Shown here piece by piece: positions 1-10,252 of a stretch of DNA of 64,000 nucleotides. The translations under genes and the position numbers were made by a program. Origin of the DNA: Pinus tabuliformis (Eukaryota > Streptophyta > Pinopsida > Pinales > Pinaceae); contig CM062816.1 in assembly GCA_031772625.1 (NCBI GenBank), positions 636,738,352-636,802,351 of the forward strand, given 5' to 3'. Each line of letters starts with the position of its first letter. Positions within the stretch are counted from its first letter, which is position 1. The notes beneath the pieces are model-generated. The model was not told the origin of the DNA. It saw only the letters and a list, made by a program, of their open reading frames with translations, and did no database searches.

Positions 1-723
1 CTCATAACACATCTTATCATCCTCAATCTAATGGGAAAACTTAAACAGTGAACAAATATTTGGAAGGATACCTTTGTTCCTTTCCTTCTATGCTACAACA
101 AAAATGACAACATTTATGGCACCTTATGGATATTATCCACTTCCCATTGCATCATATTGAAGAATAAATTCTAAGGTTCAAATAGTGGAAGATCACATTC
201 AGCATCAACAAAAAGTTCTTGAACTCTTAAAGGATAACCTCACTTTGGCACAAAATAGAATGAAGCAAGAGGGAGATCAACATCATAGTGTAAGAAGTTT
301 CGATATAGGAAATCAGGTATCTTTATGGTTACAACCATGGAAATAAATGTTCCTGAAGAAAGCTAAGAAGGATAATAAATTATCATTAAAGTATTATGGT
401 CCTCAAAAGGTGTTGAAAAATATTGGTACTATGGCATACGAATTGGATCTTTCGCCATCTTCCTAAGTGCACCTAGTTTTCCATGTTTCATGCTTAAAAA
501 GCTTATAGGTGACAAGCTCCCATTTCAAACAATATTGCCAAAACTTGATAAGGAAGGAAAAATCATATTGGAAGCTGAAACAGTCATGGAAACAAGAACT
601 TGATAGCTATGAAATTGATCAATTTCATAGTATCTCAACAAGTGGAAGAAATTAGCCCTTGAATATTCCACATGGGAGGGTGAAAATTTTATACAGAAGC
701 ATCTTGAACTACTCAAGCATTGA
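1..723 (+). pseudogene. Ty3/gypsy pol 3' end (integrase C-terminus), truncated by the window edge
   Basis: Only the end of a gypsy polyprotein is inside the window. Reading across broken frames, the first bases give the integrase motif HPQSNGKT. Further on come a stretch like the gypsy C-terminal barrel (YYGPQKVL, then GTMAYELDL near 380-450) and a chromodomain-like end (STWEGENFIQKHLELL near 665-715), closed by a stop at 721-723. Stops and frame changes interrupt it throughout, so it makes no protein. It is followed directly by a polypurine tract and an LTR, as expected at the 3' end of a gypsy element. gag, protease and reverse transcriptase would lie to the left of the window. The lineage is not certain; the C-terminal end resembles chromoviruses. 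Confidence 0.8.
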
Positions 724-738
724 GGACAACACTTTTTT

Positions 739-750
739 AAAGGAGAGGGG
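739..750 (+). other. Polypurine tract of the left gypsy element
   Basis: An all-purine run AAAGGAGAGGGG lies 2 bp before the LTR. In gypsy elements this tract primes plus-strand DNA synthesis. Confidence 0.75.
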
Positions 751-752
751 CA

Positions 753-1092
753 TGTTAGGTCCCTATAATACTAATGTATTCCCTAATAGTTATTGCGAGT
801 GTTGGCCCCTTATTGTTATTTTTGTGACCATGTAGTCCCCATATTGTTATTATTGTGCCCCATAGAATCCCACAGTTGTTATTATTATACCCTTACGTTA
901 TTGTTGTTATGTCAGCACTGATTATATTGTGAACCCTTAGACTCATATATAGAGAAAAGAGGTTTTTTTATTTCAATCATCAAATAATTTTCCATATGTT
1001 TAATTTAAAGGAGGTTTCCCCCTCAAAGAGGCTAATTTTGAAGTCGTTGATCTAATATCTCTTCTTCGATTTTGTAAGTTGCTTGCGTAACA
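753..1092 (+). repeat. 3' LTR of the left gypsy element (340 bp)
   Basis: It starts TGTTA and ends TAACA, a perfect 5-bp terminal inverted repeat, right after the polypurine tract. A TATA-like ATATATAG lies near 945-955, giving the usual U3-R-U5 order. Sequence from about 1093 onwards matches the inside of another LTR at 61045-62150, so the right boundary is fixed both by the terminal repeat and by the start of a different repeat. The 5-bp target duplication should be TTTTG, but its left copy is outside the window. Confidence 0.75.
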
Positions 1093-2179
1093 TTTTGCAT
1101 TTACATGTAAGAGTACATTAGCTTCCTTTTGAGAAAATATCATGTATCTGCATGTAAGAATAACAACTATTGTGAAAAGTTATGTATTGGCATGAAAAAA
1201 CATAGCTAATGTGCTAGTTTCCTTTATAATAATAAGGATAGTTGTAGTGGTTTTCCTCTTAAAAATGAAGGTGTTATTGTGCTAGGGCAATACAAATTAA
1301 TGTGGTGTTTCATAGATTATATTTTTTTTATGCATGCATGTATAATGATGTTAAAGAAGGCAAGAAATGCTATTATTTTTATGTTTTATGGATGAACATG
1401 AATAGATGTTGAAGAATCACTAATAAATAATTATTATCGGTTTGATTATTATTTGATCTAACGAGGATATCAAAGCTCACAGAGAGTAACAATTGTAGAA
1501 AAGATTGGGACATATGTGAAAAATGGATTTTACTTAACATTGTTGTAGGAAGTAAACTAGTGGTGCATGTAGATGAAAGAATGTTAGCTACAAGATAATC
1601 CACTAATAAGAAGAACGAGGTTACAATGTTTTCAGGTTTATGGCTCTCTATATAAATGATATCCTAATGATTGTAATAGTTTGTCTATAGATATGTTTCA
1701 TTTCAGATGATAATTATTTGTAATATTTTATGACAAAGGTTAGGGGATTGACCCCCTTACAAGCCATTGAGTGAGGGGAGAATACCCTCACGAGAATTTA
1801 ATAATAAATTTAAACAATTGTTGTTATTCACCCTCTAGGGTTTAGATGGTATATTTTTGTCTAATGATGTGATTATTCGTTGTGCTATTTTTATGATGTT
1901 GATTCCTTGCATGATGTGATGTATGTGATCAAGCATGTGATTAACTATCAAAGTTAAAAGAATCATGGAATGATGCAATTTTACATGAGGAAGATAAAGT
2001 TAATATACTACAGCAATGATAGTTAATAGTTATGTACCTCACGATTCTTTTACTAAATATTACAATATGTAATGAGTATGGTTTATTGAATAGTCATTGA
2101 AGGAATATGGAGAGTAATTTAGAAAGTTACACAGTGGTAAATGCTATAAAAATTTCATAATTCCATATATTTTCTTACA
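1093..2179 (+). repeat. Fragment of a large LTR (same family as 59218-62150)
   Basis: This stretch is collinear with 61045-62150 at the other end of the window. Shared landmarks are the GCATTTACATG motif, the CTTACAAGC block near 1757 and 61710, the sequence near 1890-2060, and an ending in TTACA. The copy at the right continues into a primer-binding site, so this fragment is the end of an LTR. Here it stops at 2179 and unrelated AT-rich DNA follows, as expected for a 3' or solo LTR in + orientation. Its left part was split off by insertion of the gypsy element ending at 1092. Confidence 0.7.
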
Positions 2180-2329
2180 AGTTTATTCTGGAGAATAGAA
2201 AAATCAAAATTTTAATTCCAAAACTCCCTACCATAATGTGGGGAAATCAGACGAGAAATATGTTAGGAAATCTTCAAAAAAATATAACACATAAAATATG
2301 ATGCTAAAATATTTTAGTTTCCTATTAAA

Positions 2330-2990
2330 AAGTTTTAACTATAGTTTAATATTATTTCTGTTTTTAATCATAAATTTTAATATTAATATCTGTAAATTAT
2401 CAATATTTATTATTAATATCTATAATGAAATTTCATAAATGTTTAGTTATATTAAACCTCTTCTTTGATACTCAAATAAATAAATGTGAATGGGCTTGGT
2501 AAAAATATATATTTTTTAAATATATGTATAATGCCGTATAAAAAAATAAATGTGAATGGATAACTTTGGTAAAAACATATATTTTTTAAATATAGGTATA
2601 ATGCCGTATAAATATTTTAAAGTATGATTATTTGGAAAAAAACTATTTTTTTAAGGTATATGTTTAATATTTTTTAAATTGAGTTTAATTAAAAATTTTA
2701 AAAATATTAAACTTCAGTTAAAATTAATAGCATTAATTTATCTTTAAAGTTATCATCAAATTTCTAAGAGTTTTTGAAAATATTAAATTTACTATAAATT
2801 TTAAATGGATTGGAGGTCATTTATTTGTGGGTCGGTGTTTGATGTGTTTCGCTGCTGTCTTTTGTTTATTTGTTATGTTCTGATGTTTTCGTAGACTTTT
2901 TAGTTTTGTTGCAAATGATGTTATTGTAATAGTTTTATATTTATTATTTTCTTAACATACGGTCAAAAAAAGGTGATGGAATGAATAATG
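2330..2990. repeat. Diverged copy of an unidentified dispersed repeat
   Basis: It shares ordered blocks with 39240-39790 and 41880-42130: a TTTAGTTATATTAAA block, AAGAGTTTTTGAAAATATT, a GGTGTTTGATG block, and GTTGCAAATGATG near 2910. The order is the same, which argues for common descent rather than AT-rich coincidence. No coding capacity is seen. The class is unknown, and the boundaries are approximate. Confidence 0.45.
2478..2612. repeat. Tandem duplication, unit about 65 bp
   Basis: Two adjacent copies start with AATAAATGTGAATGG and end with TATAATGCCGTATAAA (about 2478-2540 and 2543-2612). The second has a small insertion. Confidence 0.8.
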
Positions 2991-3212
2991 TAATTTTTTT
3001 TGGTTTATGGAAGGCAATACAATTAGTTTAAAAATATATATTTTAATTAATGTAAAATTTTGATTTTATGAATATTTTTTTATCAAATTTCTGGAATGAA
3101 CAATGTGATATTTTTTGGTTTACGGAAGGCAATACAATTAGCTTAAAAATAAAAATATATATTTTAATTAATGTAAAATTTTGATTTTATGAATATTTGT
3201 TTTATCAAATTA
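2977..3212. repeat. Tandem duplication, unit about 115 bp
   Basis: Two adjacent copies (about 2977-3091 and 3092-3212) share GGAAGGCAATACAATTAG and the following AT-rich tail ending ATGAATATTTTTTTATCAAAT, with few differences. Confidence 0.8.
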
Positions 3213-4024
3213 TAGGAAAATGGTCATGGTTATTGTTGTTTAGGGGAGGGAAAATTTTAAGGATACAGATTTACTTTAAAATCTAGAAACCTTCACGAAT
3301 TTTATCTATTTGTAATAAGAACATTTAATTTTTTTGAAAATTATTTGGAAAATGTTTTTTAAAATGTTGGAATTTCTAATGATTTTATATCATTTAGAAA
3401 TTTTTGGTGATTTTCAAGTTAAAGAAGAATATTTTAAGAAAATATGGAAAATAGTAAATTTTATTTTGGAAAAAGTATGGAAAATTATTTGGCTACTAAC
3501 ATTTTCCATAGTTTAAACAATTTAAATAAACAATAAGTGAAAAAGTAAGATAATTTTTTTTTCTCTATTATCTAAACATTATTTTCTTTAATTTTTAAGT
3601 CACTTTTTCCTAACTATTTTACTTTATTAAAATGAAGATATTGATTAAATTATAACTTTATCAATTTCCATAATAGATTTCTATAAATATTTACACATAC
3701 TTGTATTTCATAAAAAATGGAGATATATTAATTTTTGCATATACAAAATGAATTAAATCCCACAAGCTATATATCCAATTGTTAACTAATATAACATTGC
3801 AATGGTTTCAAAGTATTTTTTGTTGATTGACTTTGCATCATAAATAATCTACAATTTACCATACTTACCATCCCATAAATTAGGGGTAATACTAAAAATT
3901 AGCGTATGACATCTCTTTGTTTGTGGCACAAGGAATACCCTACGTGTATTAATTTAACTACTAAATACTACCGAAGCATACATGTTCTACCTCCTAAGAT
4001 ACATACATACATATGCACACACAC

Positions 4025-4168
4025 AACATGCTAGATCCATATTAACTTTGGATCTACCAAGGGGTGAGAGGGATCAAATATCTTTAGATTGGAACCCCCT
4101 CTTGAGTAAAAAGAGATTTGGTCCCTCTTGGTGCATGGTAGATCTATAGTTAAGATGTATCTACATGC
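4025..4168. mobile_element. Foldback (MITE-like) element with about 50-bp arms
   Basis: The left arm (about 4025-4079, with TTAACTTTGGATCTACCA) is the imperfect reverse complement of the right arm (about 4115-4168, with TGGTAGATCTATAGTTAA). About 35 bp of loop lie between. There is no coding capacity. Such structures are usually non-autonomous DNA transposons or their decayed ends. I could not define a clean target duplication. Confidence 0.55.
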
Positions 4169-5807
4169 TTACTGTAATTATTGCTAAAAAAAATTAACAA
4201 GTCTTTCATATATAGCACATTTCTATTTCTATTTCCATTTATTAAATCATCAATATATAGCCTTAGTCTAACATATAGACGAAATGGCCGTTTTCATGGC
4301 CTTTTTCATCATCATTATTTTGGTTATTTTAAAAACTTGAGCTTAAATGGTTTAATGTGCATAATTGAGTGAGCGAGAGTTTTTAAGGGTGTTGAATCCG
4401 TTTATGCATTCAAAAATGTATTTTGAACAACAAAAAATATTCAAATTATATTGCGTAATTTTGGTGAATTCCACCTAAAAAAAATTATTTTAGAAAATGC
4501 ATATATATATATATATATATGGTCCACAAAAATAATTTATATAATAAAACTATTATTAATTTAATTTTTTGTGGTCAAATTTACCTACCTTACATTAATA
4601 TTAGTTATTTTTTTATTTATCTGAATTGATTTTAAAAACACTATTAAATTGTGAAAATTTTATTTTTTATTAAATTAAATATTATATCAATATCACTTGA
4701 CACTCTATCTTACTAAACCCTTGGATTTTAGTTGTTGGATTTTATTGTGTTAAAATACATTTTGAAGAAAATGTTATAACCTGTGGCTTGTTTATAGTTA
4801 ACAATTTTGTACTTTTTATCTATTGAATATATTAGTTTTTTTACATGGTTTTCTTATAGCCCATAGCTTTGTACTTTATATTTATCCCATTATTTATTTT
4901 TATTTAGTTAATTTTTCTTTTATAAATTAAGATGACATATATAATTCTAGGTGGAATACATTCTTAAATTACACTTACACGTCTCCGTTATACTTGGTTG
5001 TAGGGTACTTCTTAGTGCATTTAATATTATTTATGGTGACATTATCCATATGAAAATATATATGAGAAAAAATATTGTTATAAGTAACTCTACATCCATA
5101 TTTTACTATCATATTAGAGTTAAATGATATTATCTAACATACCCATAAAATTATATATTCATATATATAATTGTCATGTACCTCAAGCACAAACCTACAA
5201 AGAATTTTTCTTTGTTCAACTAATTACGTTTCCATAATAGGTTCTCATGACTAGTAAAACATATCTCTATGGTACAATTTGATAATTAACCACATTTTCC
5301 CTTTACTTATTAATGAAGTATTTAAACTTAAACCTTTACATTACCTCTACTCATATTATAAACAAACATATGTACAACTTATTTTAACATTTTGATAATT
5401 ATCCTATGTCTTTGATTTGAACTTAGGACATACTCGAATATAATTCCTTTAAGTCTATTATGGGTCCCTTCTGCACCATACTTCTCCAATATAAAAAATA
5501 ACTTACGTTTAATAGTTTCGAATATATTCTTTACGCCTCCTAAGAATTTATATATAGAGTGAGTGCGATAATATATAATGTGGGATTCCATCCCGCCTTT
5601 ATCCCTTATGTGATTACGGGTTTACCTCATCGATATATTACATTTTTAAACTTGGAATATATTATTTGAATTAATGTTCTACTTGGTTTATTTTCCATTT
5701 GATTCATCTTTATCTATATGGTTTTCCTTAATCATTAGCTGAGGTGGCATATTTCCTTTTACATTGGGTTCACTACTTATCCACATCGATAGAGTCTATT
5801 AATGAAT
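4169..5807. other. AT-rich intergenic DNA
   Basis: No gene is visible. There is an (AT)10 microsatellite at 4501-4520. Short frames at 4181-4372 and 5379-5591 have no recognisable domain. Confidence 0.55.
4501..4520. repeat. (AT)10 microsatellite
   Basis: Perfect dinucleotide run. Confidence 0.95.
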
Positions 5808-6501
5808 TGACGTAGGAAAAACCCCACGACACACATAGTATGCATATAAAATGCATAATATCATTAATCCTAGGAATTTTTATGACCTCCTTGGTCAAAC
5901 CTTTATAAATTAAGATTAAGGCTCTTGAATTGAATTTCATGCATAATGCTTCAATAATTAACCCAGTCTACATACCAGATCATCCTTTATCGCAATCGCG
6001 GAGTTTCAAAGCACTCAATAGAACATGCATTCAGAACTCTCGACTTGCGATATGTGATTACGCAACCGGACTCCAAATAAATTAAAACCATGCCTATAAC
6101 TTCCTCAGGTCCACTCACCACAAATCTTTTCCCTTTAATCTCCACCATCGATCTTACCCTCGATCCGACGGATGCACTTTTTCCTGATCAACAAACTAAC
6201 CTGATGCTTTATAACCATTGATCAAGATCCGCTTGATATGACGGTCCACACCAATATCGGGTGGATCACTTACGCGACGGTTACCACCTTCATGGAGCTA
6301 ATGAGAATTATCAGTCTTCGATCTATAAATTTTTAGGTCCGTGTTTAAGACTATCATCCAGTCAACTTAAAACCAAATATCCATTGGATAACAGAAGCCA
6401 TCCAATCCTCCACTTTGCGGCCCTTCAACTAGCACACGAGTTATCAACCAACTTAACGCCGTAGTTGACTATGACGTAAGCGTTGACTGTGGGATCGACG
6501 A
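5808..6501 (-). repeat. 3' LTR of the TRIM-like element
   Basis: Direct repeat of 6956-7647. On the plus strand it begins TGACGTAGG and ends GGGATCGACGA. It holds the frame at 6261-6464, which has no counterpart that would suggest a gene. Confidence 0.75.
6464..6489 (-). promoter_or_regulatory. as-1/W-box-like cluster in the U3 end of the LTR
   Basis: TTGACT, TGACGTAAGC and TTGACT follow each other within 26 bp. TGACGTAA matches the core of as-1/ocs elements (TGA bZIP factors), and TTGAC is the W-box core (WRKY factors). The cluster lies near the outer end of U3, where an enhancer would sit. The function is inferred from the motifs only. The same cluster is kept in the other LTR at 7611-7635. 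Confidence 0.4.
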
Positions 6502-6541
6502 AGAAGACTCTTATCCTCTCTAAGAAGACTCTTATCCTCTC
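6502..6541 (-). repeat. Duplicated polypurine-tract region (21-bp unit twice)
   Basis: The plus-strand unit AAGAAGACTCTTATCCTCTCT occurs twice in a row next to the LTR. On the minus strand it is purine-rich (AGAGAGGATAAGAG), suitable as a polypurine tract. Confidence 0.55.
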
Positions 6542-6940
6542 TGCCCAACCTTTAGTGGGATTCTTTAGGTTCGCTACCACTTTTCATTCACTTTTTTCTT
6601 TAGAACACATGCATCTTTCCTTGTCTATCTACTTCTATCAATATTTGCTTAGTCTTTAACCTATAAAACTAAAGCTAGAGTTAAATAAGCAATACCTGTA
6701 TGATTTCACAAGCAGTCTCCATCTGTTCTTCACATTTGAGTGAACCTCCACTTTCCTCAAGAAAACAAACATCACTGTGTTTTCCTTATGCTTCTGCAAT
6801 CTATTCTTAAGAATATCACCTACTCTCATTTTATGTCATGTCCTCTACTTATCATATTCAAATAACCTGATCTCCTTTTTCTTTTGGAATCACACTTGTA
6901 TTCTGCACAATTCTGCTTTAATTAAAAAGAGCTTTAACTA

Positions 6941-6952
6941 GCTCTGATACCA
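6941..6952 (-). other. Primer-binding site (initiator tRNA-Met type)
   Basis: The reverse complement reads TGGTATCAGAGC, the standard plant LTR-retrotransposon primer site, 3 bp from the LTR edge. Confidence 0.85.
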
Positions 6953-6955
6953 CTC

Positions 6956-7647
6956 TGACGCAGGAAAAACCCCGTGAGACCCACATTATGCATATAAAAT
7001 GCATAATCTTATTAATCCCAGGAATTTCTATGACCTTCTTGGTCAAACCTTCATAAAGTAAGGTCAGGGCCCTTTAATTGAATCTCATGCAGAATGCTTC
7101 AATAATTAACCCAGTCTACATACTAGATCATCCTTTATCGCAATCGCAGAGTTCAAAGGACTCCATAGAACATGCATTTAGAACTCTCGACTTACGATAT
7201 GCAATTACACAACCAGACTCCAAATAAATTAAACCTGTGCCTATAACTTCGTTCGGTCCACTCACTACAAATATTTTCTCTTTAATCTCCACCATCGATC
7301 TTACCCTCGATCTGACGGCTGCACTTTTTCACGATCAACAAACTAACCCAATGCTTTATAACCATTAATCAAAGTCCGCTTGATCCGACAGTCCACAACG
7401 ATATCAGGTGGATCACTTACGCCATGGTTACTGCCTTCACGAAGCAGATGACAATTATTAGCCCTCGATTTATAAATGTTCAAGTTCGGGTTTAAGACTA
7501 TCGTTCGATCAACTTAAAACCCATATCCATTAGATAACAAAAGCCACCCAATCCTCCTGTCTGTGGCCCTTCAACTAGCACACGAGTTATCAACCAACTT
7601 AACCCCACAGTTGACTGTGACGTAAGCATTGACTGTGGGATCGACGA
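6956..7647 (-). repeat. 5' LTR of the TRIM-like element
   Basis: Direct repeat of 5808-6501. It starts TGACGCAGG next to the primer-binding site on the plus strand and ends GGGATCGACGA. Confidence 0.75.
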
Positions 7648-8649
7648 TTAGGATTTACTATGGGACTTCAACCATGATCAAGGCATCCCATACTCTCTTA
7701 CCTTACTTACGTTACTAGTCATCTTTGTTCATATCTTTTACTAGTGAAAATAACACCAAATTGAAACCTCGCTGAAGCCAAGGCTATGGATAGGAAGAAA
7801 AATACCAAGAAACTACCCCAAAAAGACTTAGTAGAAGCAGTAAGAAATCATGCTTGAGAGTGTAGATTAACCACTACGTTACAAAACATGGGCGCACCTC
7901 ATGCCCTCACCTCAAGGAGGTAGGGAATTCAATTACAATATTAACATGTAAATTCCCTTTTCGAAATTGCAATAAGATGGTCTGAGAGGAAGGCGAATGT
8001 TGTATCACCAACCTAATAAAGGAGACGGGTGCCAAGTGAGGGTGTGCATATCCATAGGTAACAGTACACCATAACTGGGAAAGAGGAGCAGTGGGGTACC
8101 TATGTCAAACCCACCATGAGAATGAAGGCATTAGTGATAGAATAGCTCAACGTGCATAACTTAATTCTAAAACATGAAGAAAACAAGAGGGATTAGCCTT
8201 ACTTATGCAAATGGCACTGATTCGAGTCCCTGCTGAAGTAGAAGAAAAAAACCAATAGTCAACCCAAATAGGACTTAGTAGAAGTAGTAAGAAATCATGC
8301 ATGAGCCTGTAAATTAACCACTAAATTGTAAAATAAAAACCCTTACCATAACTGCGAGGTACTGAGGGTTCCGCCATTGCATGGTTCCAAAACTAGTGCC
8401 AACCTTGGGGTGGGTTGAATGTCAAACCTGTGCACCAAACAATAAGAGAAGAGAACCCAAGCTAAATTGTTGTTTTGAATGTAAGTAAATTGAATCTAGT
8501 TACCAAGAAAGCATAATGCAAAATTACTTGACAGAAGACATACGATTGATGTCAGTTCACCACCCAAAGCTTGCCATTGTGAAAAATCTAAAGAATATAG
8601 TTTAGGTGTAGGTCACTGAGTCATGAGGTTGCTTAGGTGATGTCATAAT
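7648..8649. other. Intergenic DNA between two elements, with a diverged duplication
   Basis: No gene is visible. Two diverged direct copies (about 7780-7885 and 8230-8341) share AGTAGAAG, AGTAAGAAATCATGC and AGATTAACCACTA-like blocks. The origin is unknown. The last 5 bp (8645-8649, ATAAT) are the left target duplication of the copia element. Confidence 0.5.
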
Positions 8650-10191
8650 TTTTGGCATTATGACACAGGTTTGGCACTATGACATAGGTGTTTTCCTTGA
8701 TGGCAACTCACGCACATGATAGATCACAATTCAGGCTCTCAAAATAAAGGAAAAGGAGATATATGCAGTCTCCACTTAACCAAGGTGCATATACATGCAG
8801 GATCACTGATCAAAATTCGTGTATGTGTATGCACACACTTTCATGCACAGAAAAGCACGTACATGTCAGAAAACTCAATTTTCGTCCATGGTATTTGGTC
8901 CTTGGTATTTGGACCTATGGTTTTGGACCATGGTATCTCTCTGAAGTGTTGAACCCAGGTATTGGTTCTAAGTGGTTTTGGACCATGGTATTGAGTAAGG
9001 CCTATGAATATAAAAGGGGAAGGAGATCATTAGGAAAAGGCACTCAAGCATTGCATATCTTATGAAGAACAAGATCTCGAAAATTGGTTATTGGGTTATG
9101 GTGCATAGATGGATCTGAACCAAGGAGGAACTTGAACGATAGAAGAAGGATAAGTTCTATTGATGGGTGAAGATCTTAAGGCTTGAATAGTAGTATTTTT
9201 GTGTGATTTTTGATCTATTATATTTAGCCAATGACATGATCTATAAATATGATAATCTAGGTATAACTGACATCTGAATATTTGAAAAGGGGAAATTGTC
9301 TTTTATAGTTCTGTATGCAGGTTCGGCATAACAAAGGCAGGTATACACGTTGGTTCGGTAATTCAAAACAGCGTATATGCTATTTTGCCTTAATATAGAA
9401 GTGTATGCACGCAGGTTCTTCATCTTGAAGTAGTGTACATCTCATAGAATATGTTTTAGCTACTTTTGTTCATTGCTACAGTATTTTGGGTCCAGGATTG
9501 GTGTCTGGTTACTGTTACTGTATTCCGACTACAGCATTCGGAGTAGTGATTGTTTGAATAAGTTTTTTTTTTCATTGGTGCAAAGGAGATTGGTTGATAC
9601 AAATGTTTGATTGATGTTATTGATGGATCCTGTTTGAAAATTTATGAAACGTGGTCCCTAGAAGAAAAGAGAAGGTTATAGCCTTCTGTAGGTCAGCACC
9701 TACATATCAGCTAGTACAAGAGCTAAGGTGGTTGTAGCTCCCTTCCAGGAGAAGCTAGAGAACAAGAGAAGGTTGTAGCCTTCTCCAGGTAGAAGCCTAC
9801 GTACTGGTATAAGACTGCACCAATATAGAAATATTGTAAAAAGAAGTTTGTTATTAAAAGAAGATAGAAACGAATTGTAGTAGGTGGTTTTCACCCACAT
9901 TGGGTTTCCACCTTATATCTTGTGTTCATGTGTGCGATGATCTGTTCTGTTTTACTACACATGTTTACTGTTCTTATGGTTAATGAAGTTCTGATGCACT
10001 GAATAAAGATCAACATTTAATGGATTAACTAAATCATAAGTTTACTGTTATACGCTGGTTGCTTTAGACATAGTTGCGTATATACACATGTTACCACAAT
10101 TGAAGTGGCATATATATATTTGAGTAAGAAAATGAGAAATTATTGATTTGATAATATTGACTCACCCCCCCTCTCAATATTATTTCCAACA
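8650..10191 (+). repeat. 5' LTR of the copia element (1542 bp)
   Basis: Direct repeat of 15871-17435. It has a TATA box at 9009-9015, short U3 subrepeats just upstream (about 8885-8998), several GCGTATRCACGC-like motifs and two copies of a GAAGGTTRTAGCCTTC palindrome near 9670 and 9762. It ends TTTCCAACA directly before the primer-binding site. Confidence 0.9.
9009..9015 (+). promoter_or_regulatory. LTR TATA box
   Basis: TATAAAA, conserved in the 3' LTR at 16245-16251 within an identical GAATATAAAAGGGGAAGG context. It probably set the transcription start of the element. Confidence 0.65.
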
Positions 10192-10193
10192 AT

Positions 10194-10205
10194 TGGTATC
10201 AGAGC
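10194..10205 (+). other. Primer-binding site of the copia element
   Basis: TGGTATCAGAGC, 2 bp after the LTR, complementary to the 3' end of initiator tRNA-Met. Confidence 0.95.
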
Positions 10206-10252
10206 AGGTCCTTCAGAAGAAGCTTGATTGCTTGAAGGAAGATCTATCATCA

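Larger units (their letters stand above)
2180..4024. other. AT-rich intergenic DNA
   Basis: No gene is visible. The only frame of note (3334-3516, 60 codons) is low-complexity AT-rich translation without a recognisable domain. The stretch holds one copy of an unidentified dispersed repeat and two short tandem duplications, listed separately. Confidence 0.6.
5808..7647 (-). mobile_element. Non-autonomous LTR retrotransposon (TRIM-like), 1.84 kb
   Basis: Two direct repeats of about 690 bp (5808-6501 and 6956-7647) flank 454 bp with no coding capacity. On the minus strand a primer-binding site, TGGTATCAGAGC (6941-6952), sits 3 bp from the right-hand repeat, so the right repeat is the 5' LTR and the element runs right to left. 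A purine-rich tract on the minus strand borders the left LTR (6502-6541). With no gag or pol it must have depended on enzymes of another element. TRIMs usually have shorter LTRs, so small LARD-like or internally deleted element are alternative labels. I could not match a target duplication, which suggests an old insertion or edges misplaced by a few bases. Confidence 0.75.
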
